Below, one piece after another: positions 1 to 6,659 of a stretch of DNA of 7,838 nt. The stretch covers positions 1-7,838 of the forward strand of contig WLFB01000043.1 in assembly GCA_009703975.1 (NCBI GenBank). Reading direction: 5' to 3'. Below the pieces are notes generated by a model. The model searched no databases. It had not been told where the DNA came from and saw nothing but the letters and a program-made list of their open reading frames with translations. Both the position numbers and the translations under genes were made by a program. Source of the stretch: Actinomycetota bacterium. GTDB taxonomy: Bacteria > Actinomycetota > Acidimicrobiia > Acidimicrobiales > Ilumatobacteraceae. Numbering within the stretch: position 1 is the stretch's first letter; each line of letters starts with the position of its first letter.

Positions 1-1
1 A

Positions 2-214
2 ATGGTGACCGCGGCGCATGTCAAGCCTGGTGCAACTGGTATCGATGTTGGAGTATCACGAATCAACGGCAAGATTGTTGGCGATGTTGATTTCGAAGCG
101 GTACAGGCAATTGCGGGTGCGATCACTCCGATGCCAGGCGGCACTGGCCCAATGACGATTGCATGTTTGCTCGAAAACACACTTGAAGCCGCACGAATGC
201 TTGGAGACTTCTGA
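2..214 (+). CDS. folD: Bifunctional methylene-THF dehydrogenase / methenyl-THF cyclohydrolase FolD, C-terminal part (5' truncated by window)
   Basis: The last 70 residues of a FolD-type enzyme are visible; the gene begins before the window and the Met at position 2 is internal. The evidence is the FolD C-terminal signature: [17 protein letters not shown], then VGDVDF, then [20 protein letters not shown], matching the NAD(P)-binding domain and the family's well-known PGGxGPMT block. FolD is cytosolic and interconverts 5,10-methylene-THF, 5,10-methenyl-THF and 10-formyl-THF. The protein ends normally for the family, about 12 residues after the ENTLEA segment, so it is not truncated at its 3' end. 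The stop TGA (212-214) overlaps the probable start of the next gene by two bases (CTGA). Next to a corrinoid/THF methyltransferase module, its likely job is oxidation of C1 units delivered to folate. A methylene-THF reductase (MetF), which would link CH3-THF to FolD, is not in the window. Confidence 0.93.
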   Translation: MVTAAHVKPGATGIDVGVSRINGKIVGDVDFEAVQAIAGAITPMPGGTGPMTIACLLENTLEAARMLGDF

Positions 215-226
215 GGAAATCCTCAG
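203..226 (+). promoter_or_regulatory. folD/GMC junction: Shine-Dalgarno, CTGA overlap and hairpin over the start codon
   Basis: GGAGA at 203-207 could serve as ribosome binding site for the CTG at 211-213, although the spacing of three bases is short. CTGAGG (211-216), AAAT (217-220) and CCTCAG (221-226) form a perfect 6-bp inverted repeat with a 4-base loop, placed exactly on the start codon. No T-tract follows, so it does not look like an intrinsic terminator. Coupling to folD translation, with the terminating ribosome opening the hairpin, is an inference. Confidence 0.5.
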
Positions 227-1869
227 CCGTTTACGATTTCATAATCGTTGGTGGCGGTTCGGCTGGCTCAGCGCTGGCAAACCGACTTAGTGCCGACCCG
301 AAAAATAAAGTACTCGTACTTGAAGCGGGTCGTCCTGATTATTGGTGGGATGTATTTATACACATGCCTGCAGCATTGACATTTCCAATAGGTAGTCGTT
401 TCTACGATTGGCTTTACGTCTCTGAGCCAGAACCACACATGAACAATCGCCGAGTCACTCAGGGTCGCGGCAAAGTTCTGGGCGGATCATCAAGTATCAA
501 CGGAATGATTTTTCAGCGTGGTAATCCACTTGACTATCAACGATGGGCGAGTGACCCTGGTATGTCTACTTGGGATTATGCGCACTGCTTGCCATATTTC
601 AAGCGTCTCGAAAGTTGTTTAGCAGCCACCAGTGATGACGAATATCGTGGCCACGATGGACCGCTCGTACAAGAGCGAGGCCCAGTTAAGAATCCATTGT
701 TCGGCGCATTCTTTGAGGCAGTCCAACAGGCTGGTCACGAACTCACCACGGACGTAAACGGTTTCAAGCAAGAAGGTTTTGCCGCGTTCGATCGCAATGT
801 TCGTCATGGTAGACGACTAAGTGCCGCTCGCGCGTATTTACATCCAGTTATGCACCGCAAAAATCTCACTGTTAAGTGTCGAGCATTAGTTACGAAATTG
901 ATCGTCGAAGACAAAAAAGTTACTGGTGTGAACTTTGAGTTACCGTTTGGCCGCAAGCGAACTGTTTCTGCTCGTGAAGTTATTTTGTGTGGTGGGTCTT
1001 TTAATTCTCCTCAGTTGCTTCAAGTGTCTGGTATCGGCAACTCCGAACTTTTGAAAAGTGTCGGTGTCGAACCGGTGCATCATCTGCCAGGTGTTGGCGA
1101 AAACTTGCAAGACCACCTTGAGGTCTATGTTCAACACTCATGCAAACAACCAGTCTCACTGAATCCGAATCTCAAGTTGCACAAGCGACCATGGATCGGT
1201 TTGCAGTGGTTATTTCGTCGTGGCCCCGGTGCTTCAAATCATTTTGAAGGCGGAGGCTTTATCCGCGGCAACGAATCCTTTAGTTATCCAAATTTAATGT
1301 TTCACTTTTTGCCGATCGCTGTGCGATATGACGGCACGGCGCCAGCTGGCGGTCACGGATATCAAGTCCATATCGGGCCGATGTATTCAAATTCGCGAGG
1401 CTCAGTTCGAATCAAATCGGCAGATGTTCGTGTTAAACCAGAATTGCGACTTAATTATTTGTCAACGCCAGAAGATCGCCAAGAGTGGGTCGAGGCAATC
1501 GCCGCCGCGAGAAAGATTCTCGCCCAACCATCGTTCAATACATTTGATGGTGGCGAAATTTCGCCAGGGCCCGCCGTTAGATCAGATGATGAGATTCTTG
1601 ATTGGGTTCGCCGCGACGGCGAGACGGCATATCATCCGTCTTGTACTTGTCGAATGGGTACTGATGAGATGTCGGTTATTGACCCGTTGACAATGCGAGT
1701 GCGGGGGATGAATGGCATTCGGGTGGTCGACGCCTCAGTGATGCCCTATGTCACTAATGGCAACATTTATGCGCCGACGATGATGATTGCCGAAAAGGCT
1801 GCCGACATAATTCTTGGTAATTCGCCGTTAACTTCGCAGACGGTCAAGTTCTTCAGTCACTCAAACTGA
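211..1869 (+). CDS. betA: GMC-family FAD oxidoreductase, choline dehydrogenase (BetA)-like
   Basis: With a start at CTG 211 this is 552 residues, about the usual size for choline dehydrogenase, which oxidises choline to betaine aldehyde with FAD. Features seen: dinucleotide-binding motif GGGSAG (residues 14-19, bases 250-267), then LVLEAG; the GMC signature [14 protein letters not shown] (from base 466); a second GMC motif around [17 protein letters not shown] (bases 990-1040); a C-terminal block with the probable catalytic His475 in [10 protein letters not shown]; and [16 protein letters not shown] near the end. A start at ATG 364 would give 501 residues but would lose the FAD motif, so it cannot be right. 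The frame is open back to the stop at 184-186, with no ATG, GTG or TTG before 364. Initiating at CTG 211 gives [19 protein letters not shown], a normal GMC N-terminus, with GGAGA at 203-207 upstream. Other GMC alcohol dehydrogenases remain possible; the choline substrate is inferred from similarity and the methyl-transfer neighbours. Confidence 0.88.
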   Translation: MRKSSAVYDFIIVGGGSAGSALANRLSADPKNKVLVLEAGRPDYWWDVFIHMPAALTFPIGSRFYDWLYVSEPEPHMNNRRVTQGRGKVLGGSSSINGMIFQRGNPLDYQRWASDPGMSTWDYAHCLPYFKRLESCLAATSDDEYRGHDGPLVQERGPVKNPLFGAFFEAVQQAGHELTTDVNGFKQEGFAAFDRNVRHGRRLSAARAYLHPVMHRKNLTVKCRALVTKLIVEDKKVTGVNFELPFGRKRTVSAREVILCGGSFNSPQLLQVSGIGNSELLKSVGVEPVHHLPGVGENLQDHLEVYVQHSCKQPVSLNPNLKLHKRPWIGLQWLFRRGPGASNHFEGGGFIRGNESFSYPNLMFHFLPIAVRYDGTAPAGGHGYQVHIGPMYSNSRGSVRIKSADVRVKPELRLNYLSTPEDRQEWVEAIAAARKILAQPSFNTFDGGEISPGPAVRSDDEILDWVRRDGETAYHPSCTCRMGTDEMSVIDPLTMRVRGMNGIRVVDASVMPYVTNGNIYAPTMMIAEKAADIILGNSPLTSQTVKFFSHSN

Positions 1870-1887
1870 TAGCGTTTCATTTCGTTG

Positions 1888-1905
1888 TGCTGAGTGATCT
1901 CAGTA
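1888..1905 (+). other. Hairpin downstream of the GMC gene
   Basis: CTGAG (1890-1894), loop TGAT (1895-1898), CTCAG (1899-1903). The stem can extend by a G-T wobble (1889/1904) and a T-A pair (1888/1905). No U-run follows, so it is not a classical intrinsic terminator. It could be an mRNA-processing or stability element, or a palindromic protein-binding site. It shares the CTGAG/CTCAG arms with the hairpin at 211-226. Confidence 0.45.
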
Positions 1906-1925
1906 AACGTAGAGAACCCCCAATT

Positions 1926-1948
1926 ATCTAAACATCTAACAAATCTAA
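1926..1948 (+). repeat. Three direct copies of ATCTAA in the leader
   Basis: ATCTAA occurs at 1926-1931, 1934-1939 and 1943-1948, with periods of 8 and 9 bases, ending four bases before the Shine-Dalgarno GGAG. The stretch is A/T-rich and has no G. It may be an unstructured translation-enhancing leader or a repeated binding site; chance in an AT-rich region is not excluded. Confidence 0.4.
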
Positions 1949-1951
1949 AAT

Positions 1952-1955
1952 GGAG
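1952..1955 (+). promoter_or_regulatory. Shine-Dalgarno GGAG for the GTG start at 1961
   Basis: GGAG lies five bases before the GTG at 1961. It fixes this start: the nearby ATG at 1950 is in another frame, and the GTG gives an N-terminus of the usual corrinoid-protein type. Confidence 0.7.
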
Positions 1956-1960
1956 CAGTT

Positions 1961-2686
1961 GTGAGCAACGAAGAATTCGAAGATATCGACCTCGCGCAAT
2001 TATCAGACGACGATCTCACTGCGCAGATGCACGACGACCTTTACGACGGTCTCGGGCCAGAAATTATCGAAGGCACAACGATCTTGTTAGATCGCGGTTG
2101 GTCACCAACAAAAGTTTTACAAGATGCGCTCGTTGAAGGTATGCGAATTGTTGGTATTGACTTCCGCGATGGCATTTTATTCGTGCCCGAAGTTTTGCTT
2201 TCTGCAAACGCAATGAAAGGTGGAATGGCAATTTTGCGTCCACTCCTTGCAGAGACTGGTGCAGAGTCGGTCGGAAAAGTTGTAATCGGAACCGTCAAAG
2301 GCGATATTCATGACATCGGTAAGAACTTGGTCGCGATGATGATGGAGGGTGCTGGATTCGAAGTAGTTGATCTCGGTATCAATACTGATGTAAACAAATA
2401 TCTCGCAGCGCTTGAAGAACACAAGCCTGACATTCTCGGAATGTCGGCGCTATTGACAACGACGATGCCGTACATGAAGGTTGTCGTTGACACGATGAAA
2501 GAAAAAGGCATTCGAGATAAATACATCATTTTGGTTGGTGGCGCACCGTTGAACGAAGAGTTCAGTGTTGCTGTTGGCGCCGATGCATATTGTCGAGATG
2601 CGGCAGTGGCATCAGAAACCGCAAAGCAACTAGTCGGTGCTCGTCGTTTGCGAAATGCCGAACCACCTGGCCCATCAGTCGCTTAA
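1961..2686 (+). CDS. Corrinoid (cobalamin-binding) methyltransferase protein, MtbC/MttC-like
   Basis: This 241-residue cytosolic protein carries the methyl group on cobalt between the substrate enzyme and the folate enzyme. It has the two usual parts. An N-terminal helical cap domain covers about residues 20-100, including PEVLLSANAMKGG. A Rossmann-like B12-binding domain covers about 104-230, with GTVKGDIHDIGKN containing the DxHxxG motif; His117 is the expected lower axial cobalt ligand. Next come the SxL motif at S162-A-L and the GG motif in LVGGAP (191-196). Length and order match MtbC, MttC and MtmC. The first 34 residues contain 12 acidic and no Lys/Arg residues, an unusually acidic lead-in. 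It starts with GTG after a good GGAG site. The C-terminus ends RRLRNAEPPGPSVA. It is the first gene of a tightly packed run with the four downstream genes and the MttB-like gene. Confidence 0.93.
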   Translation: MSNEEFEDIDLAQLSDDDLTAQMHDDLYDGLGPEIIEGTTILLDRGWSPTKVLQDALVEGMRIVGIDFRDGILFVPEVLLSANAMKGGMAILRPLLAETGAESVGKVVIGTVKGDIHDIGKNLVAMMMEGAGFEVVDLGINTDVNKYLAALEEHKPDILGMSALLTTTMPYMKVVVDTMKEKGIRDKYIILVGGAPLNEEFSVAVGADAYCRDAAVASETAKQLVGARRLRNAEPPGPSVA

Positions 2687-2699
2687 GTTTTAGTTTGCG

Positions 2700-3329
2700 A
2701 TGTCTACTGACACGCGACCGTTGATCATTGCTTGTGGTGCATTAGCTACAGAACTTCGCGCTGTCCTTCGCGCTTCGGGTGTTGAAGACAGAATTGAAGT
2801 TAAGTATCTGCCGGCGAATCTACATAACCGTCCCGAAAACATCACGCCACAAGTTGCTGAATTGCTTGAGCAAAATAGTGCGCGGGCAACCTTCGTGGCA
2901 TATGCAGATTGCGGCACAGGTGGTCACTTAGATCTGCTTCTTGAAAAGTATCCAGCAGTCAGTCGATTGCCAGGAGCGCATTGCTATGAATTTTTTGCGG
3001 GCACTGCCGATTTCTTAAATGCACATGATGAAGAACCAGGAACTTTCTATTTGACAGATTTTCCAGCCAAGCATTTTGATGCACTGGTTTGGCAGGGTCT
3101 TGGTTTGGAAGATCACTCAGAACTGCTTAGTGCTTATTTCGGCAACTATCGTCGTGTCGTGCTCTTCTCTCAAACTGTCGATCCAGATATTGTGAGCGCT
3201 GGGCAAGAAGCCGCACAGAGACTTGGTCTCGCGTTCGAGCATCGCCATGTCGGGTTGAAACATTTTACTGATGCGATACCAGTTCTGTATAAATCGATGA
3301 GCAAACTAAACGAAACCAAGGGAGAGTAA
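2700..3329 (+). CDS. DUF1638 family protein, function unknown, within the methyl-transfer operon
   Basis: A 209-residue protein recognised as DUF1638 (PF07796) from ACGALATEL near the N-terminus, LPANLHNRPENI (37-48), YADCGTGGHLD (68-78), LPGAHCYEFFAG (90-101), FYLTDF (116-121) and a C-terminal segment around HVGLKHF. Cys12, Cys71, His76, His94 and Cys95 lie in the conserved motifs and could bind a metal or take part in thiol chemistry, but this is inference. It has no signal peptide or membrane segment. It begins 13 bases after the corrinoid gene with no clear Shine-Dalgarno, suggesting translational coupling. To my knowledge the biochemical function is not established. Position between the corrinoid protein and the folate methyltransferase points to a role in corrinoid loading, maturation or methyl transfer. 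Confidence 0.85.
   Translation: MSTDTRPLIIACGALATELRAVLRASGVEDRIEVKYLPANLHNRPENITPQVAELLEQNSARATFVAYADCGTGGHLDLLLEKYPAVSRLPGAHCYEFFAGTADFLNAHDEEPGTFYLTDFPAKHFDALVWQGLGLEDHSELLSAYFGNYRRVVLFSQTVDPDIVSAGQEAAQRLGLAFEHRHVGLKHFTDAIPVLYKSMSKLNETKGE
3320..3326 (+). promoter_or_regulatory. Shine-Dalgarno GGGAGAG for the ATG at 3333
   Basis: A strong purine-rich site six bases before ATG 3333, lying inside the last codons of the DUF1638 gene and directly before its stop TAA (3327-3329). It supports the 3333 start and means the small gene is translated independently rather than only by coupling. Confidence 0.75.
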
Positions 3330-3332
3330 TTA

Positions 3333-3707
3333 ATGCCACGAGGTAGCAACGAAGTGATTGTAATTATGTGGCGCGATATACCTGCGCAAGTAAACGCACA
3401 AGCCGGTCGAGAACGCAAGCAAGTGCAACTCTCAGATAAGTTTCAACGTGCGATTGATCGTGCGAAGCGCAAGGCGCATATCTATACCGCCGATGAAGAT
3501 ATCGCTCAGTGGCGCCGAATTAGTTTGCCACTAGTTGGAGACCTCGCCGAAGCGGCACAGCGCGAAGCCGATCGACTTGACGGTGAGTATTCGCGTGAGC
3601 GACTCGGACGACTTGCATTTGCTGGTGGTTTTGAAGCCGATGTCGACAATTCTGCAATTAGTGTTAAAGAACTCTTGGCATTAGAAGAGCTCGAAGAAAA
3701 CGAATAG
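3333..3707 (+). CDS. 'Virulence factor' family small protein (PF13769-like), methyl-transfer accessory protein
   Basis: A 124-residue protein starting three bases after the DUF1638 stop. It matches the small Pfam family named 'virulence factor' by IMWRDIPAQV (11-20), where WRDIP is the hallmark, then QLSDKFQRAID (32-42) and the AQWRR segment (58-62). The family name comes from annotation history and says little about function. I see no toxin, secretion signal or membrane segment. The protein is soluble and mostly helical, basic in the middle (KRKAH) and acidic at its end (ELLALEELEENE). In this position, as in comparable operons that I recall, it accompanies DUF1638 and a corrinoid protein, so an accessory or assembly role in methyl transfer is more likely than virulence. 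The exact function is unknown. Confidence 0.8.
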   Translation: MPRGSNEVIVIMWRDIPAQVNAQAGRERKQVQLSDKFQRAIDRAKRKAHIYTADEDIAQWRRISLPLVGDLAEAAQREADRLDGEYSRERLGRLAFAGGFEADVDNSAISVKELLALEELEENE

Positions 3708-3720
3708 AGAGAGAAAACTT

Positions 3721-4623
3721 ATGACAGACACAGTACTTTCATCAGCAACCAAAGAAGTTGTAATTGGTTTCGGCCGTCCGTTTGTAATGATCGGCGAGCG
3801 AATCAACCCGACTGGACGCAAACTTCTCGCCGCCGAGATGAAAGAGGGAAACTTCAGCCGAGTTGAATCTGATGCGTTGGCTCAAGTTGTCGCGGGCGCG
3901 CACATGTTGGATGTCAATGCGGGTATTCCGTTGGCTGACGAGCCGGCACTGTTGGCAAAAGCAATTCAACTCGTGCAGTCAATCACTGATGTGCCGTTGT
4001 CAATTGACTCTTCGATTATTGCGGCACTTGAAGCGGGGCTGGCTGTATATAAGGGTAAGGCTCTGGTTAACTCTGTAACTGGCGAAGAAGCAAATCTTGA
4101 ACGCGTATTGCCACTTGTGGCGAAATACGGCGCTGCTGTTGTGGCGATTTCAAACGATGAGACCGGCATAAGTATGGATCCGGATGAACGTTTCGCTGTA
4201 GCAAAAAAAATCGTTAATCACGCTGCTGATTACGGCATCCCGGCGTGCGATGTCGTGGTTGACCCGTTAGTGATGCCAATCGGCGCAATGGGTGATGCTG
4301 GTCGTACCGCATTTAAAATCATCCGTCGCTTGCGCGAAGAACTTAAAGTTAATACCACATGTGGTGCATCTAATGTGAGTTTTGGTATTCCGTCCCGTAA
4401 TAACATCACAGGCACATTTTTAGCGATGGCGATTGGTGCTGGTATGACTTCGGCGATTATGAATCCGATGCATCCAGAAGTTAAAACACTCGTGATGGCT
4501 GCCGACGTGCTTGTTGGTAACGACGAGAACTGCTCAGCTTGGATTCGTGCGAATCGTGACCCGAACGAAGTGAATGCCGATCGTGCTGCTCGTAATAGTC
4601 GCGGTCGACGCAAGACCGAATAA
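3721..4623 (+). CDS. Methyltetrahydrofolate:corrinoid methyltransferase (pterin-binding, DHPS-like TIM barrel)
   Basis: This 300-residue protein is homologous to MeTr/AcsE and to the MtgA/MtvA-type enzymes. It moves a methyl group between the corrinoid protein and tetrahydrofolate; here the expected direction is CH3-Co(III) to THF. Pterin-binding barrel motifs appear in order: IGERINPTGR (24-33), MLDVNAG (62-68), LSIDSS (93-98), LVNSVTGEE (115-123), VVDPLVMPIG (179-188) and GASNVSFGIPSR (215-226), including the family Asn near Asn218, then NPM (248-250). It lacks any p-aminobenzoate-pathway context, so it is a corrinoid enzyme and not a folate-biosynthesis DHPS. The C-terminal tail is strongly basic (five Arg and one Lys in residues 287-300). 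It starts 13 bases after the preceding stop, behind a purine-rich GAGAGAGA about six bases upstream. A run of eight A's at 4203-4210 lies in frame. Confidence 0.93.
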   Translation: MTDTVLSSATKEVVIGFGRPFVMIGERINPTGRKLLAAEMKEGNFSRVESDALAQVVAGAHMLDVNAGIPLADEPALLAKAIQLVQSITDVPLSIDSSIIAALEAGLAVYKGKALVNSVTGEEANLERVLPLVAKYGAAVVAISNDETGISMDPDERFAVAKKIVNHAADYGIPACDVVVDPLVMPIGAMGDAGRTAFKIIRRLREELKVNTTCGASNVSFGIPSRNNITGTFLAMAIGAGMTSAIMNPMHPEVKTLVMAADVLVGNDENCSAWIRANRDPNEVNADRAARNSRGRRKTE

Positions 4624-4629
4624 ATCGCA

Positions 4630-6654
4630 ATGCAACGACGAGTTGTCTTTACCCCGTCGGGGCTTGATGGCCTAGTTGAAGACGGCGTGACCGTTCTTGA
4701 AGCTGCTCGACAACTTGGCGCGGATATTGATTCGGTCTGTGGTGGCCGAGGAATCTGCGGTCGATGTCAGATAACCCCGTCAACAGGTGTGTTCGCTAAA
4801 TGGGGCGTAACCGTCACTGAATCTGCGTTATCAAGTTTCGCTGAAACAGAAACCAACTACCGCGCGAAGCGTGCTCTAGTTGCCGGTAATCGTCTTGGTT
4901 GCGCGGCTCGAATCTGTGGCGATGTTGTCATCGATGTACCTGCAATAAGTCAAGTGCATAAGCAAATCGTACGAAAAGATTTAGATCTTGAGCCGATAAC
5001 TGTTGACCCGAGTTTCAGTCTTTATTACTTGACAATTCCTGAAGCGCAACTCGGTGACTCTGTGAGTGCTGCCGATGCTCTCGCCAATGCCGTAGCGGTA
5101 CAACATAGAGTTCGCGCGCCGCAAGTAGCTCGTCGTGCGCTCAGCACGTTGCATTCAGCAATGGCTAAATCAGATGGCGAAGTAACAGTCGCGGTTCGTC
5201 ATACCGAAAATCTTGATCAGATAGTTGCGGCGTGGCCAGGCTTTGTTGATGCCGCATACGGCATCGCAGTTGATGTTGGCTCAACAACTGTGGCTGGTCA
5301 TTTATGCGAACTTTTAACTGGTGAGATAATTGGTAGTTACGGTTTGATGAATCCGCAAATTCGTTTTGGTGAAGACCTCATGAGTCGTGTTTCGTATGTG
5401 ATGATGAACCCGGGTGGTGACGTCGAACTGACTAAAGCGATAAGAACCTCGCTTGATGATCTCGTTGGCAATCTTGTCGCAAATGCAAAAATCTCTCGTG
5501 CCAGTGTTTTAGAAATTACAATTGTTGGCAACCCAATCATGCACCACATCGTGCTTGGCATCGACCCAACACCTCTGGGTATGGCGCCATTCGTGTTAGC
5601 AACAAACGAATCAGTCAGTGGTTGGGCGAATGAACTCGACCTCGATTTACCGAACGCCAGCTATTACGTTGGTCCGTGTATTGCCGGCCATGTTGGTGCA
5701 GACACAGCGGCAGCGATTCTTGCCGAAGGCCCTCACCGTTCAACCGAGATGCAACTGTTGGTTGATATCGGCACGAATGCCGAAATTGTTCTTGGTAATA
5801 CTGCGCATCAATTTGCTGCATCAAGCCCAACTGGGCCAGCGTTTGAAGGTGCTCAAATTAGCGCAGGTCAGCGTGCAACTGCTGGCGCAATCGAACACGT
5901 TCGCATCAATCGCGAAACTCTTGAGCCGCGCTTAAAAGTCATTGGTTCATCGTTTTGGAGCGACGAACCAGGTTTCGCTGAATCACTAGGTGATACAGCA
6001 ATAACTGGCATCTGTGGTTCTGGAATAATCGAAGTCATCGGCGAAATGTATCTAAGTGGAATCATTGACACTGACGGCGTCGTGCGCGGCGAACTTGCCG
6101 CAAAATCAAATCGCATCGTTGCAGATGATCGTACTTTCTCGTATTTATTTTATGAGAAAGATGAAACTAAGTTATATGTAACTCAAAATGATGTGCGTGC
6201 GATTCAATTAGCCAAAGCTGCTTTACGTGCTGGTATCGATTTACTGGTTGAACATGCTGGTTCGCCGGTCGTGCATGACATTCGTCTTGCTGGCGCATTT
6301 GGTGCACATATTGATCCTGTTTATGCGATGGTGCTTGGACTTGTGCCGGATTGTCCTGTTGCTGGTGTTCGTTCTGTTGGCAACGCGGCTGGTGCTGGCG
6401 CAGTGCAGTCACTACTTTCTCGAAAATTGCGATATGAAATGGAGTCAACTGTTCGAGGTGTCACGAAAATTGAGACCGCCACAGAGCCTCGGTTTCAACA
6501 ACTATTTGTTGAAGCAATGGCGTTTCCACATAAAACCGCACTTACGCCCAATCTTGCGACTGTCATTGATTTGCCAGTAAGAGCTGAAAATTCATCAGAT
6601 AGTTCGGGACGATCTGGTCGTCGTCGCCGTTCAACTGGCGGCGTGGCAGACTAG
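4630..6654 (+). CDS. Corrinoid activation protein: N-terminal 2Fe-2S ferredoxin plus ASKHA ATPase-like domain (RACo-type, DUF4445)
   Basis: A 674-residue cytosolic protein expected to rescue the corrinoid protein by ATP-dependent reduction of inactive Co(II) to Co(I). The N-terminal ferredoxin domain binds a 2Fe-2S cluster through Cys37, Cys43 and Cys46 (SVCGGRGICGRCQ) and Cys91 (RLGCAARICG). A linker of about residues 105-205 follows. The ASKHA-type C-terminal region then shows the phosphate motif AVDVGSTTVAG (213-223), RFGEDLMSR (245-253), a second phosphate motif LLVDIGTNAEI (377-387), TGICGSG (459-465), LAGAFG (553-558) and GNAAGAGA (584-591). This arrangement matches RACo of Carboxydothermus and its relatives; methanogen RamA does the same job with a different cluster type. 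It begins six bases after the preceding stop with no obvious Shine-Dalgarno. The C-terminus is a Ser/Gly/Arg-rich tail with four consecutive Arg (664-667). Confidence 0.93.
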   Translation: MQRRVVFTPSGLDGLVEDGVTVLEAARQLGADIDSVCGGRGICGRCQITPSTGVFAKWGVTVTESALSSFAETETNYRAKRALVAGNRLGCAARICGDVVIDVPAISQVHKQIVRKDLDLEPITVDPSFSLYYLTIPEAQLGDSVSAADALANAVAVQHRVRAPQVARRALSTLHSAMAKSDGEVTVAVRHTENLDQIVAAWPGFVDAAYGIAVDVGSTTVAGHLCELLTGEIIGSYGLMNPQIRFGEDLMSRVSYVMMNPGGDVELTKAIRTSLDDLVGNLVANAKISRASVLEITIVGNPIMHHIVLGIDPTPLGMAPFVLATNESVSGWANELDLDLPNASYYVGPCIAGHVGADTAAAILAEGPHRSTEMQLLVDIGTNAEIVLGNTAHQFAASSPTGPAFEGAQISAGQRATAGAIEHVRINRETLEPRLKVIGSSFWSDEPGFAESLGDTAITGICGSGIIEVIGEMYLSGIIDTDGVVRGELAAKSNRIVADDRTFSYLFYEKDETKLYVTQNDVRAIQLAKAALRAGIDLLVEHAGSPVVHDIRLAGAFGAHIDPVYAMVLGLVPDCPVAGVRSVGNAAGAGAVQSLLSRKLRYEMESTVRGVTKIETATEPRFQQLFVEAMAFPHKTALTPNLATVIDLPVRAENSSDSSGRSGRRRRSTGGVAD

Positions 6655-6659
6655 AACCA

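Larger units (their letters stand above)
1870..1960 (+). promoter_or_regulatory. 91-base intergenic leader before the methyl-transfer operon
   Basis: This is the longest gap in the window and the most natural place for a promoter of the corrinoid-protein operon. It holds a hairpin (1888-1905) and three ATCTAA copies in an A-rich stretch just before the ribosome binding site. I could not pick out a convincing -35/-10 pair, so a promoter is suspected from spacing only. Confidence 0.35.

Noticed and set aside
211..226. folD-proximal hairpin as an intrinsic terminator
   Set aside because: No U-tract follows the stem and the next gene's coding sequence begins within it.
364..366. ATG 364 as start of the GMC oxidoreductase
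   Set aside because: It would remove the GGGSAG FAD-binding motif and about 50 conserved residues that are clearly encoded in frame upstream.
1328..1690. 120-codon open frame inside the GMC gene
   Set aside because: Shadow frame of a well-conserved gene; its translation shows no recognisable domain.
1888..1905. Hairpin as rho-independent terminator of the GMC gene
   Set aside because: The stem is short and is followed by AACGTAGAG instead of a T-run.
1870..1960. Defined sigma-70 promoter in the intergenic gap
   Set aside because: No -35/-10 pair with acceptable spacing stood out; AT-richness alone is not enough.
1894..2136. Open frame starting in the leader (80 codons)
   Set aside because: It overlaps the corrinoid gene in another frame, is rich in Arg/His from frame-shifted reading, and lacks its own ribosome binding site.
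3333..3707. Toxin or pathogenicity function for the 'virulence factor' protein
   Set aside because: The name is inherited from a family label; no secretion, toxin or antitoxin features are present and the neighbours are metabolic.
4203..4210. Run of eight A's as a programmed frameshift site
   Set aside because: The conserved barrel motifs continue in the same frame on both sides, and I see no downstream stem or alternative-frame product; at most a slippage-prone spot.
4230..4613. 127-codon minus-strand frame opposite the folate methyltransferase
   Set aside because: Antisense shadow with low-complexity Ala/Ser/Thr/Arg content and no independent start signals.
6227..6580. 117-codon open frame with hydrophobic stretches inside the activator gene
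   Set aside because: The Leu/Val-rich runs come from reading the activator codons out of frame; the ASKHA motifs in the main frame continue through it.
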